Shown here one piece after another: positions 1-7,791 of a stretch of 64,000 nucleotides of DNA (positions are counted from its first letter, which is position 1; every line of letters begins with the position of its first letter). The stretch comes from Acinetobacter sp. HR7. Its GTDB lineage: Bacteria > Pseudomonadota > Gammaproteobacteria > Pseudomonadales > Moraxellaceae. The notes under the pieces are model-generated. The model did not search any database. It was not told where the DNA came from and saw only the letters and a list, made by a program, of their open reading frames with translations. Both the position numbers and the translations under genes were made by a program. Location of the stretch: NCBI RefSeq assembly GCF_000773685.1, contig NZ_JPQO01000046.1, positions 1 to 64,000 of the forward strand, read 5' to 3'.

Positions 1-57
1 TGGGATTTGAATCTGCGAAATCAATCATATACCAACTCTATAGATAAGGTTTTCAGC

Positions 58-1359
58 ATGGATGGACATCCACGCCTAACACGGGCAGACAAACGTACAC
101 TTGGGCTTTCTTCACTCGGTGGTGCACTAGAATTTTATGATTTCGTCATCTACGTGTTTTACGCCAAACTGATTTCAGAACTATTTTTCCCAAGTGGCTT
201 AAGTCCCTTTTGGGCGATGCTGAATACCTACGGGATTTTCGCTGCCGGTTATTTCTTCCGTCCACTCGGTGGTGTAGTGATGGCCCATTTTGGTGACCTA
301 ATTGGACGTAAGCGCCTGTTCAGCCTATCCATTCTGCTGATGGCTTTACCGACCCTGATGATCGGTGTGATGCCGACCTTTGAAAGTATTGGCTATGCCG
401 CACCGCTGTTACTGCTATTAATGCGTGTGGTTCAAGGTATTGCGATTGGTGGTGAAATTCCAGCAGCCTGGACTTTCGTTTCCGAGCATGTCCCGGAACG
501 TCGGATCGGGATTGCCAATGGTGTGCTCACCGCAGGTCTGTCGCTGGGCATTCTGCTGGGTTCGCTGATGTCACTGTTTATTTCCCTGCAATTCTCCGAA
601 ACTGAAATCAAGGATTGGGCGTGGCGTATTCCGTTCGTATTGGGCGGGATTTTCGGTTTTGTCGCACTATATCTACGTAGTTACCTGAAAGAAACGCCAG
701 TGTTTAAGGCTATGCAGGCGAAGAAAGAACTAGCCAAAGACCTGCCGGTAAAACAGGTTCTGGCACAGCACAAAACTGGTGTCGCGATTGGCATGCTGTT
801 TACCTGGTTCCTGACCGGCTGTGTCGTGGTACTGATTCTGGCGATGCCAAACCTGCTGGTGGGTGCCTTTGGTTTTGAACGTGCCGATGCTTTCAAGATG
901 CAAAGTGCGGCAATCGTGATGCAAATGACTGGTTGTATCCTGGCTGGTATCTTGGCTGACCGCTTTGGTGCAGGCCGTGTCATTCTGTTTGGTTCAATCG
1001 TGGTGGCAGCAATGGCTGCGATTTTCTATAACAGCCTGGGACATGTGGCACCATCGACCGTGTTTATGCTGTATATGCTGCTGGGCTTAAGCTCTGGTAC
1101 TGTTGGCATGGTATCTTACAGCATGGTAAAAATGTTCCCGGCTCAGATCCGCTTTACGGGTATTTCTTTCTCTTACAACCTGGCGTATGCGATTGCTGGC
1201 GGGATTACCCTGCCACTGGTGCAGTGGCTCAGCCTGTATAGCAATATCGGCGCAATGTACTATGTCTGGACAGTCTGTCTGGTGACCCTGTTTACTGCAT
1301 TTGTCTATACCAGCAAGTTTGAAAAAGTTCCGGAACCGGTCAAGGTTGTTACAGAATAA
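58..1359 (+). CDS. MFS transporter, metabolite:H+ symporter (MHS) type
   Basis: Twelve-helix inner-membrane proton symporter of the ProP/ShiA/KgtP-like MHS branch of the major facilitator superfamily, probably for an organic acid or osmolyte; the substrate cannot be read from sequence. The loop 2-3 signature GDLIGRKR is at residues 79-86, and the MHS segment RVVQGIAIGGE follows near residue 123. The 433-aa length is normal for the family. I start at the ATG at 58, which has AAGG eight bases upstream. The frame is open leftward to the window edge, with a TTG at position 7, so a longer N-terminus cannot be excluded. The gene stands alone and ends in a strong hairpin terminator shared with the convergent DUF2505 gene. 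Confidence 0.85.
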   Translation: MDGHPRLTRADKRTLGLSSLGGALEFYDFVIYVFYAKLISELFFPSGLSPFWAMLNTYGIFAAGYFFRPLGGVVMAHFGDLIGRKRLFSLSILLMALPTLMIGVMPTFESIGYAAPLLLLLMRVVQGIAIGGEIPAAWTFVSEHVPERRIGIANGVLTAGLSLGILLGSLMSLFISLQFSETEIKDWAWRIPFVLGGIFGFVALYLRSYLKETPVFKAMQAKKELAKDLPVKQVLAQHKTGVAIGMLFTWFLTGCVVVLILAMPNLLVGAFGFERADAFKMQSAAIVMQMTGCILAGILADRFGAGRVILFGSIVVAAMAAIFYNSLGHVAPSTVFMLYMLLGLSSGTVGMVSYSMVKMFPAQIRFTGISFSYNLAYAIAGGITLPLVQWLSLYSNIGAMYYVWTVCLVTLFTAFVYTSKFEKVPEPVKVVTE

Positions 1360-1366
1360 GAATGCA

Positions 1367-1395
1367 AAAAGAGCCCAAATCGGGCTCTTTTGTTT
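1367..1395. terminator. bidirectional rho-independent terminator
   Basis: AAAAGAGCCC (1367-1376) pairs with GGGCTCTTTT (1382-1391) around a 5-base loop. T-rich flanks lie on both strands. It sits between the convergent MFS and DUF2505 genes. Confidence 0.85.
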
Positions 1396-1418
1396 TGGAT
1401 GATGAATAAGAATTCAAC

Positions 1419-1916
1419 TTAAGCAGTCAGGCTTTTACGGATTTCATCTTCAATAATGCCAATTTCGATCTGGCTGAATTTACGGATTTCACCTTCTGCA
1501 TGTTTTTCCAGCATGCCGCCAATGAGTGGTACTTTCACTTTCACCGTCCAGTCCAGCTGAAACTCGATCTGACGATCATCGCCTTTCACTACACGCTGGC
1601 ACTTTGCTTCGATCGGCAGATTGGCACCGAGTTCTACTGTAGAAGTGAGTTGGTCTAAATTGCTGATGTCGGTACGATGCAAGCGGAACGCATCTTTCAG
1701 CATTTTCTTGGCGATCTCTGGAATATTTACATCCAGGTTATAAGCGCGTTTTAGGGTATAGATTTCACCCTGCTTTTCAGAAACCAAGATTTCCATATTT
1801 TGTGCCGGAATGCGGCGACAGACTGCTTCATGCATATTGATGTCATTGGCTAGACGCTTGAACTCATCAATGGATACACCCTGGATGTTTGCGTTGACAG
1901 TAAATTGATGTGCCAT
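1419..1916 (-). CDS. DUF2505 family protein
   Basis: 165-aa soluble protein recognised as DUF2505, a family with a probable START/SRPBCC-like helix-grip fold and no assigned reaction. It has no signal peptide or membrane helix. The C-terminal half is the most family-like: alternating strands (IEFQLDWTVKVKVPLIGG) followed by a long terminal amphipathic helix (EGEIRKFSQIEIGIIEDEI), as in SRPBCC lipid or hydrophobic-ligand binders. The ATG is preceded by AAGGAAAA. It is monocistronic and converges on the upstream transporter. Family assignment is by overall sequence look; any ligand is unknown. Confidence 0.75.
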   Translation of the reverse strand: MAHQFTVNANIQGVSIDEFKRLANDINMHEAVCRRIPAQNMEILVSEKQGEIYTLKRAYNLDVNIPEIAKKMLKDAFRLHRTDISNLDQLTSTVELGANLPIEAKCQRVVKGDDRQIEFQLDWTVKVKVPLIGGMLEKHAEGEIRKFSQIEIGIIEDEIRKSLTA

Positions 1917-2061
1917 TCTTTTTTCCTTTTATTGTTGGCGTTTACTTTCGGCTTAGTAAATAAGCCAGGATCAATAAGAAATGTGATTATACAAGCAACA
2001 TTAAACTGATTTCTCGACCCCATGTCATTATTCTGTTTATAAAGATTTCCAGGCGAAAGAG

Positions 2062-2334
2062 TCAATCCACTATTTTTAAATGGACTTCGGTTTGAATTCC
2101 CTTATTAATGATCAGCTTGGCATTGGCATAACAAATGACAGCTTCAAACTGTTCCGCACCATCGTCCAGCCCGGAGGTATACCACTCGGTGCCCTGCGGA
2201 AACTCATCCAGCCATGAAGATTTATAAAAGTCAGAAACGGAATCGAACTGCAGATAGTGCTCAGGATGAGTTTCGATTTGACGCGCTAACTGGATAAAAC
2301 GCTCCAACTGTGCCTGACGGAAGTCAATTAACAT
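2062..2334 (-). CDS. hypothetical protein, 90 aa
   Basis: Small soluble protein that I do not recognise. It begins MLIDFRQAQLERFIQLARQI, has a helical N-terminus and ends in two or three strands (AVICYANAKLIINKG, EVHLKIVD). It carries several aromatic and acidic residues and no signal peptide. I chose the ATG at 2334 because AAGGG lies about seven bases upstream. A GTG three codons earlier (2343) would put the ribosome site too close. Codon use matches the neighbours. Function unknown. Confidence 0.6.
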   Translation of the reverse strand: MLIDFRQAQLERFIQLARQIETHPEHYLQFDSVSDFYKSSWLDEFPQGTEWYTSGLDDGAEQFEAVICYANAKLIINKGIQTEVHLKIVD

Positions 2335-2465
2335 GATCTTCACCCTTTATTGATCATCACAAATCTCCAGCTAGTTTAGCGATCTATCCAGATCAAGGGA
2401 AAGTTCGGATCAAATTTATAAAAGTTAAGAGTAAGTGATTGATCAAATAAAATAGAGAAACTGAC

Positions 2466-2951
2466 TTAAGCACAATCCGCCTGTTTCACATCTAAACGGT
2501 ATTCACGTTTATGTTCCTGCCCATGACGGTCGACATGGGTATAGAAAATGCCGTAACGCCCGACATAATATTCCAGCGACTGATCGTAAAAATTCCAATA
2601 AATCGACCACTCACCCAAATCCATTTTCCGGATTAGGGTATTGGTTTGCATCGGCATTTTACTCAGCCATTTCTGTTGTAGCTGTTCAGCCTGCTGACGA
2701 TCCATCAATTGTACCGGCGCCTTGAAAAACAGTTGTGCCACGTCATCAAACAGCTGCAGTTCATAGGCATCCACCAAAATTTCCCGTGGCTGACGCTGTT
2801 CAGGATTTGCCTGCTCAAACGCATCCTGCTGAGATTTGAATTTTTTATGCCAATGCTGCAGCTGATCTCGAGCCTTATCCATTTTAAAGAACACGATCCA
2901 CGCGGCATAAATAGCAATTAAAAAACAGATAAAAAGCAATAATTTGACCAT
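2466..2951 (-). CDS. hypothetical membrane-anchored protein
   Basis: 161-aa protein with one N-terminal hydrophobic segment (residues about 3-22, LLLFICFLIAIYAAWIVFF) followed by a charged, Gln-rich helical stretch (residues 25-60). The C-terminal domain of about 100 residues is rich in Trp and Tyr (GEWSIYWNFYDQSLEYYVGRY). The segment looks like a signal anchor rather than a cleaved peptide, which would place the C-terminal domain in the periplasm or the cytoplasmic part depending on orientation. I do not recognise a family. An A/T-rich spacer without a clear hairpin separates it from the preceding small gene. Confidence 0.6.
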   Translation of the reverse strand: MVKLLLFICFLIAIYAAWIVFFKMDKARDQLQHWHKKFKSQQDAFEQANPEQRQPREILVDAYELQLFDDVAQLFFKAPVQLMDRQQAEQLQQKWLSKMPMQTNTLIRKMDLGEWSIYWNFYDQSLEYYVGRYGIFYTHVDRHGQEHKREYRLDVKQADCA

Positions 2952-3363
2952 AATCTGGGCCTCTTATCCTGAGTTATTTTTATTGTAAATCAACTGAAAG
3001 ACAAATGAATATTCACTGATCCATTTACAAACCTTAACATAGGGGTGAATAAACAACCAATTTAAGTCATTTCAAGATATTTCAAGTTATTCTTAAATGA
3101 TTGCTACAAGCTACCCGATTCAGCTTTGGTTTTTTATTTAAAAATGGGACGTCTAATGAGTCCATATATAAATGATCAAGCCTTTCTTCACAATCCTGCC
3201 TGTCTGACAATCTGGAAAAGTCTCACAAAGGTTTTACAGAAGTACCGCAGAATCACTATAGATGAGCAAAAACCGGTCATAACAATACAATCTCGGTCTT
3301 TTATTCATTGTTCACCTATTGCTAAATAAAAAATCCAGATTATTAAGTTTATTTTTACTATAG
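2952..3363. other. intergenic region, no supported gene
   Basis: A/T-rich spacer between divergent genes. A 57- to 67-codon open frame on the plus strand (to 3329) has GGGA before an ATG at 3156, but its product looks like non-coding translation and I do not call it. No repeat or RNA is evident. Confidence 0.5.
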
Positions 3364-3819
3364 ATGATGATTCGTGAAGGAAAAGTTCAGGATATTCCGC
3401 AAATCTTGCAGGTGATCCATGACAGTATTCAGTCGTGTGTCCTAGATCACCAGCGTGAGGAAAGCCGTATCCAGACCTGGCTGGAAGCCTTTACGCATGC
3501 CAGCTTGATTGTGGAAATGCTGTATAACGACTGCTGGGTCTGTACCGTGCATGACAAAGTGGTGGGATTTTTAATGGTCAGCGATCAGGGCGAAATCCGC
3601 ATGCATTATGTGGTCAGCAGTATGCAGCGTTTAGGCTATGGTACACAGCTGTTTAATCATATGCTAGACGCGATTGCTCATAAAAATATTAGTCATTTAG
3701 AAATTGAAAGTACTCAAACTGCGCTGCCTTTTTACACCAAACTTGGATTCCAGATGCCGATTAACAGTTCACTCAATACATCAACTTTACATCTGTATAA
3801 AACCCTGTCTCATAGCTGA
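3364..3819 (+). CDS. GNAT family N-acetyltransferase
   Basis: 151-aa cytoplasmic acetyl-CoA-dependent N-acetyltransferase of the GNAT fold; the acceptor is unknown. The N-terminal MIREGKVQDIPQI is the usual strand 1/helix 1 start. The acetyl-CoA pyrophosphate loop is MQRLGYGTQL (about residues 87-96, the R/Q-x-x-G-x-G type), and the C-terminal motif LPFYTKLGF (121-129) is characteristic. The length is typical. It starts at tandem ATGs at 3364/3367. The gene is alone and lies convergent with the FKBP gene. Confidence 0.85.
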   Translation: MMIREGKVQDIPQILQVIHDSIQSCVLDHQREESRIQTWLEAFTHASLIVEMLYNDCWVCTVHDKVVGFLMVSDQGEIRMHYVVSSMQRLGYGTQLFNHMLDAIAHKNISHLEIESTQTALPFYTKLGFQMPINSSLNTSTLHLYKTLSHS

Positions 3820-3944
3820 TTTTTATTAAGAAATATTATCCAATCCAGTTGTTGCAATCATAGTTTTGGATAATTCCTTTCTTCGATTTTCTCCGCGTAA
3901 CTAGGCTAATCAAACCATTACTTATGGGTGATAAATGACAATTA

Positions 3945-3977
3945 AAAAGCAGGATAACAAAAAACCATCCTGCTTTT
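3945..3977. terminator. rho-independent terminator
   Basis: AAAAGCAGGAT (3945-3955) pairs with ATCCTGCTTTT (3967-3977), with an 11-base loop. T-runs on the minus strand fit termination of the FKBP gene. It may also stop the GNAT transcript. Confidence 0.75.
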
Positions 3978-4016
3978 ATTGAACTAGTTCTGATCAATTC
4001 AAAAACTTAGAATGAC

Positions 4017-4355
4017 TTAATCACGTGTTTTCACATCATAGAGTTCGATTTCAAAAATCAGGTTTGAATTCGCCGGGATAATATTCCCCATTTTACGTTC
4101 GCCATAAGCCAAGTGAGCAGGTACGATCAGTTTACGTTTACCGCCCACTTTCATACCCATAATGCCCTGATCCCAGCCTTTAATTACGCGGCCAGTGCCG
4201 ATCACTGTTTCAAAGTACTGACCACGATCTAACGATGAGTCAAATTTGGTCCCGTCTTCCAACCAGCCTGTGTAGTGGGTAGTAATCAGCGCACCTTTTA
4301 CTGCTTCTTTACCTTCACCAACTTTTAAATCGATAATTTCTAATTCTTTCACCAT
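4017..4355 (-). CDS. FKBP-type peptidyl-prolyl cis-trans isomerase
   Basis: 112-aa single-domain FKBP, a cytoplasmic prolyl isomerase that speeds proline-limited folding. The family core is intact: VKGALITTHYTGWLEDGTKFDSS, then VIGTGRVIKGWDQG, KLIVPAHLAYGER and a final IFEIELYDV strand. It has no signal peptide and no insert-in-flap (SlyD-type) domain, so it is a minimal FKBP of the type common in Acinetobacter and Neisseria. It is separated by about 90 nt from the downstream-reading MgtC gene, and its own terminator lies just past the stop. Confidence 0.92.
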   Translation of the reverse strand: MVKELEIIDLKVGEGKEAVKGALITTHYTGWLEDGTKFDSSLDRGQYFETVIGTGRVIKGWDQGIMGMKVGGKRKLIVPAHLAYGERKMGNIIPANSNLIFEIELYDVKTRD

Positions 4356-4443
4356 GGTTTTTACCTAAACTGAGCACCAAATTTTCATGGCTTAGTATAA
4401 CCGCATTTGCTTGCGTGCTTACGAGTTTAAAGTAAACAGGCGT

Positions 4444-5067
4444 TTAAAAGCTGAGTTCCTGAATATTGGGATCATTTAATAAATAATTGGTCAGCTTTTT
4501 ATGATTTTCTGCCGTCCCGATTAAAATCCAGCGCCCACTGATGCGATGCTCGGTCTTATGCTGCACACTGCGTATCACCTTCATGTCATAGGTCTTAAAC
4601 AGATATTCATAATGATCCAGGGTTTTGCGCTGATAGGGGCAAATAATCCTATACGCCCGCGCCTGGCTTAGGTTTTCGATTCCATCCTGGACATAAACCA
4701 GAAAAATCAGCACGATGAGCACGATCAAGGTCGCGAACATACTGAGCAGTTCATACCCTGCCCCTACAGCCATACCCAGTGCAGCGGTCATCCAGATGGT
4801 GGTAGCAGTAGTAATCCCGGAAATCCGGTTTTCATCTTTAAAGATCACCCCGGCACCGACAAAACCAAGACCGGTCAGAATATTGGCAGCAATCCGGTCA
4901 GGACTATCGATGCCGATTTTTAAAGACATGATGGTAAACAGACAGGAACTGAGGCTGACCATAATCATGGTTCTTAAGCCCGCAGATTTGCTCCGGTATT
5001 CACGCTCTGCACCAATAATGGCACCAATCGCGAGAGCAATCAGCAAACGATAGATATCCGGATGCAT
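4444..5067 (-). CDS. MgtC/SapB family membrane protein
   Basis: 207-aa inner-membrane protein. The first about 130 residues form the MgtC domain with four or five helices and the conserved stretches ALAIGAIIGAEREYRSKSAGLRT, LTGLGFVGAGVIF and GITTATTIWMTAALGMAVGAG. The final about 70 residues are a hydrophilic cytoplasmic domain, longer than in minimal SapB proteins. Family members are linked to growth at low magnesium and intracellular survival, acting on F-ATPase or phosphate uptake in some species. No riboswitch-like leader is obvious here, so regulation is unknown. Confidence 0.88.
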   Translation of the reverse strand: MHPDIYRLLIALAIGAIIGAEREYRSKSAGLRTMIMVSLSSCLFTIMSLKIGIDSPDRIAANILTGLGFVGAGVIFKDENRISGITTATTIWMTAALGMAVGAGYELLSMFATLIVLIVLIFLVYVQDGIENLSQARAYRIICPYQRKTLDHYEYLFKTYDMKVIRSVQHKTEHRISGRWILIGTAENHKKLTNYLLNDPNIQELSF

Positions 5068-5155
5068 ATACCTTTTCCCGTAATTTATTCTTATATGTTA
5101 GGTATACGCAATTTTTAAAGCAGGCTGCAAGCCTAGACCTACAACCTGAAGATTT

Positions 5156-5686
5156 TTATTGTAAACGTTCCCACTCAATCACAGCCTGCCCCTTGTCACC
5201 GATCAAGGTCCATTCACCATCCATGATGTTGAGTTGCAACTGCATGGTACGTTCACATAACTGTTGCACTGCTTCAGTAGTGGCCGGAGAGATTTTCCAG
5301 ACTTCCACATTGGATAAGGTTTTCAGCTTGCTACTGCGTTTGTACCATTCATCGACTGACGTACCATAAGCCACTACTGCGACCTTTTTACAACGTGCAC
5401 TGGCCTTTTTCACCTTGTCTTCATCCGGACAACCGACTTCAATCCACTGAATCAGTTGGCCGGTCAGATCTTTTTCCCACAGCGCGGGCTCATCAGTTTC
5501 AAACAGGTCTTTGGTAAATTCCAGCGCTTCGCCAGCATAACGGGCAAATGCCAGAATACGCACCATCAAACGTTCAATGGTTTCAGAGGGGTGCAGAGCC
5601 ATAGTCAGCTGATGATCCTCATAACGATGGATATCCATATCGGCAATGTTCAGATCAGCCTTATAAATTGTTGCTTTAAGCGCCAT
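5156..5686 (-). CDS. YaeQ family protein
   Basis: 176-aa cytoplasmic protein that matches YaeQ along its whole length: start MALKATIYKADLNIADMD, then HPSETIERLMVRILAFARYA, and the central DEPALWEKDLTG followed by WIEVGCPDE and KKVAVVAYG. The family has a PD-(D/E)XK nuclease-like fold; the acidic/Lys pattern E-x-D-x(10)-E…K is present. The physiological role is unsettled (RfaH suppression has been reported in enterobacteria). It lies 80 nt downstream of the CobW gene on the same strand, so co-transcription is possible. Confidence 0.88.
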   Translation of the reverse strand: MALKATIYKADLNIADMDIHRYEDHQLTMALHPSETIERLMVRILAFARYAGEALEFTKDLFETDEPALWEKDLTGQLIQWIEVGCPDEDKVKKASARCKKVAVVAYGTSVDEWYKRSSKLKTLSNVEVWKISPATTEAVQQLCERTMQLQLNIMDGEWTLIGDKGQAVIEWERLQ

Positions 5687-5766
5687 AAATCAATCCTCAA
5701 ATTTGGCGCCTAGCATATAAGATTTGAATGATTTTTGCTGAACTGATTAAGCCCAATATCCATCAT

Positions 5767-6789
5767 TTATGGCGAAGTTTTAGCTGCAGCATCGATTCGG
5801 CAATTCATTAAGACTGTTTCAAATGCCAGCCAGTCCCGCTGTTCAGCTGGATAAATTATCTCGATGCGGTTATCAATACCTTCGTCTGCGGTCTGGTAGT
5901 TAAACTGCTCCGGATTGAAGTTAAAACTTTTCCAACCCTGATTGGTGTTAAAAATCCCTTTAATCCTCAGCCAGTTGTGCTGCTCACATAGCAGATCGAG
6001 CAGCTTATAAAAATCAAACTGCCAGCGTTTTGGCAATTTCCAGCCTGCAACCGCATAGCCTTGCGCCGATTCCACATAATGATAAGGCAGCTGCTGGATT
6101 TTCGCGGGTTGCTCACCTACACGTTGCTGACGTTGTTGTAACAATAAAGGCTGAATCTGCCGTGCTGAACCCACATAGTCCTGTTGCAGCTGCTCAATAT
6201 CGACCTGCCCCTGTGAACTCATAAGCCAAGTCTGCTGATAGACCTGATATTCCTGTTGCAATTCTTTCAGGCTTTGCTGATCGGCATCCGTCATCAGGTC
6301 GGTATGTGATACCACCACAATATGGGCTGCTTTTAACTGATCGGCATATAGATTCTGTGTAGTCCATTCTCTGTCATGCAGACGTGAACCATCAATCACA
6401 GTGACTAATGCCTGCATTTTTAAATGTGGCTGCCAATGTGGTTCTGTGAGCTGTTCCAATAACTGGGCTGGATGACCTAATCCTGTCGGCTCGATAAACA
6501 GCCGATCCGGTTTGGCTTCGGACAATAGTCTGGACAAGGCAATCTGCATCGGTAACTGACTGCTACAGCACAGACAACCACCCAGCAACTCCTTCACGGC
6601 ATAGCCCTGATCCTGTGGTAACAGTTCCTGATCCACGCCAATCTGACCAAACTCATTCATTAATACTGCCCAGGTTTCACCTTCCGGCTTTTGGCTAAGC
6701 AAATGTTTAAGCAAAGTGGTTTTTCCCGCACCTAAAAAGCCAGAAATAATATGCACAGGTAAGGCAGAAGCCGAAGGAATCAGTTTCAA
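5767..6789 (-). CDS. CobW/COG0523 family GTPase (putative metallochaperone)
   Basis: G3E-class P-loop GTPase, 340 aa with the start chosen here. The Walker A GFLGAGKTT is at residues 17-25. The metal-binding CxCC motif GGCLCC is near 70-75, followed by IEPTGLGHP and the base-recognition loop SHTD. A CobW_C domain occupies the last about 100 residues. Members deliver zinc or other metals to client enzymes. An upstream GTG (6876) gives 29 extra residues, but a TATAAT box lies inside that extension. I therefore start at the TTG at 6789, although its ribosome site is weak. No convincing Zur box is visible. Confidence 0.8.
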   Translation of the reverse strand: MKLIPSASALPVHIISGFLGAGKTTLLKHLLSQKPEGETWAVLMNEFGQIGVDQELLPQDQGYAVKELLGGCLCCSSQLPMQIALSRLLSEAKPDRLFIEPTGLGHPAQLLEQLTEPHWQPHLKMQALVTVIDGSRLHDREWTTQNLYADQLKAAHIVVVSHTDLMTDADQQSLKELQQEYQVYQQTWLMSSQGQVDIEQLQQDYVGSARQIQPLLLQQRQQRVGEQPAKIQQLPYHYVESAQGYAVAGWKLPKRWQFDFYKLLDLLCEQHNWLRIKGIFNTNQGWKSFNFNPEQFNYQTADEGIDNRIEIIYPAEQRDWLAFETVLMNCRIDAAAKTSP

Positions 6790-6828
6790 GAAGAACTCAC
6801 AGGAGACAAAAAATTCAGGAATGCACCT

Positions 6829-6858
6829 ATTATAACCCAGAGCATTTTTATTACCGAA
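6829..6858 (-). promoter_or_regulatory. putative sigma-70 promoter for the CobW gene
   Basis: On the minus strand, TATAAT (6829-6834) stands 18 bases from a weak -35, TTCGGT (6853-6858). The predicted start of transcription is about 33 nt before the TTG at 6789 and downstream of the GTG at 6876, which argues for the shorter protein. Confidence 0.4.
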
Positions 6859-7185
6859 GTGAATAGAAAAAGCCACTTTTAAATTAATTGGGTTTTAGTT
6901 TTTATGGTGGATTTCTTAAATGAATGATAGTTAAACGCTTACAACTGCTTATTTTTTATTCATTTTTGAAATATTTTTAAATATTTATTTAATCTTCTAT
7001 TCAGTAACTTAACCAAATGAAAACATAACTTTGGCTTTTGTATACATGTGTATGCGTTCCGCTATAGCTTTTGTGAAATCAATTGCAGCCCAGATTTTCA
7101 CCACCTAGCATAGGCTCCTGTTCTGTTGATGTGATGGTCAACAGAATCTACTAGTACTTAAAGAAAATATATAAGGATGCCAAAT
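6859..7185. other. A/T-rich divergent intergenic region
   Basis: Spacer between the leftward CobW gene and the rightward small exported protein. It contains an imperfect palindrome, GTATACATGTGTATGC (7041-7056), that could be an operator. Nothing else can be supported. Confidence 0.4.
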
Positions 7186-7425
7186 ATGAATTTCTCACAA
7201 ATTTTACTTGCTTCTACCTTTGCCGCAGCTACAGCAACCAGCTTCGCTGCTACTAAAACAGACAAAACCACAACTACTGAGGAAGAAAAAGTCATTGTCA
7301 GCACTCAGGAGCAGCCTGATACGACTGAGATCAAAGCACCTGTTGCTTCAGGTACTGCCGAGCAGCCGACTTCTGAAACTGCTGCAGAACCAACTACTTC
7401 TAGCACTACTAAGTCTGCACAGTAA
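7186..7425 (+). CDS. small exported Thr/Glu-rich protein
   Basis: 79-aa protein with a clear signal peptide (MNFSQILLASTFAAATATSF, cleavage expected around AFA-ATK or SFA-A). The mature part is short and low-complexity, dominated by Thr, Glu, Ala, Ser and Pro, with no Cys, aromatic or hydrophobic core, so it is probably disordered in the periplasm or outside the cell. The ATG at 7186 has AAGG nine bases upstream; the in-frame ATG at 7177 directly abuts that site and is unlikely. A very strong terminator follows. Function unknown. Confidence 0.65.
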   Translation: MNFSQILLASTFAAATATSFAATKTDKTTTTEEEKVIVSTQEQPDTTEIKAPVASGTAEQPTSETAAEPTTSSTTKSAQ

Positions 7426-7530
7426 TTCTACAACCTGATGATTTATCAACCGGTACCCTTTTAACCGGGTACACGCATTTTCAGATGTCAAACGCCAGAG
7501 AGAGATCTCGCGAGACATTTGGGAATGATC

Positions 7531-7567
7531 AAAATGGCTGTATGCACATCTGCATGCAGCCATTTTT
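7531..7567 (+). terminator. strong rho-independent terminator
   Basis: A 15-bp stem (7531-7545 with 7552-7566, one G-T pair) and a 6-base loop, ending in T5. A perfect 10-bp palindrome TCTCGCGAGA (7506-7515) and a GTACCC/GGGTAC hairpin (about 7452-7471) lie just upstream in the same 3' region. Confidence 0.85.
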
Positions 7568-7791
7568 CTATTCAAATTTCCGTTTCATCATAATCAAATA
7601 TGATCATTGAATCATTGCAAACTATCAGAAAAATTTAATTAAATATTTATTTATCAAAATCTTATAAATTTAACTATTTTTCTTATCATGTATTTTAGCT
7701 ATATAGTCCCGACTATGGCCTAGCTTGTTTAGACTTAGGATTTAGCCCTAAATAGCATCCAATTCGTGGATGGATTCAAGGGAACCTTGCG

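Noticed and set aside
3126-3329. Plus-strand open frame of 57-67 codons upstream of the GNAT gene
   Set aside because: Product composition is unlike the neighbouring genes, only a marginal GGGA ribosome site, and no recognisable domain.
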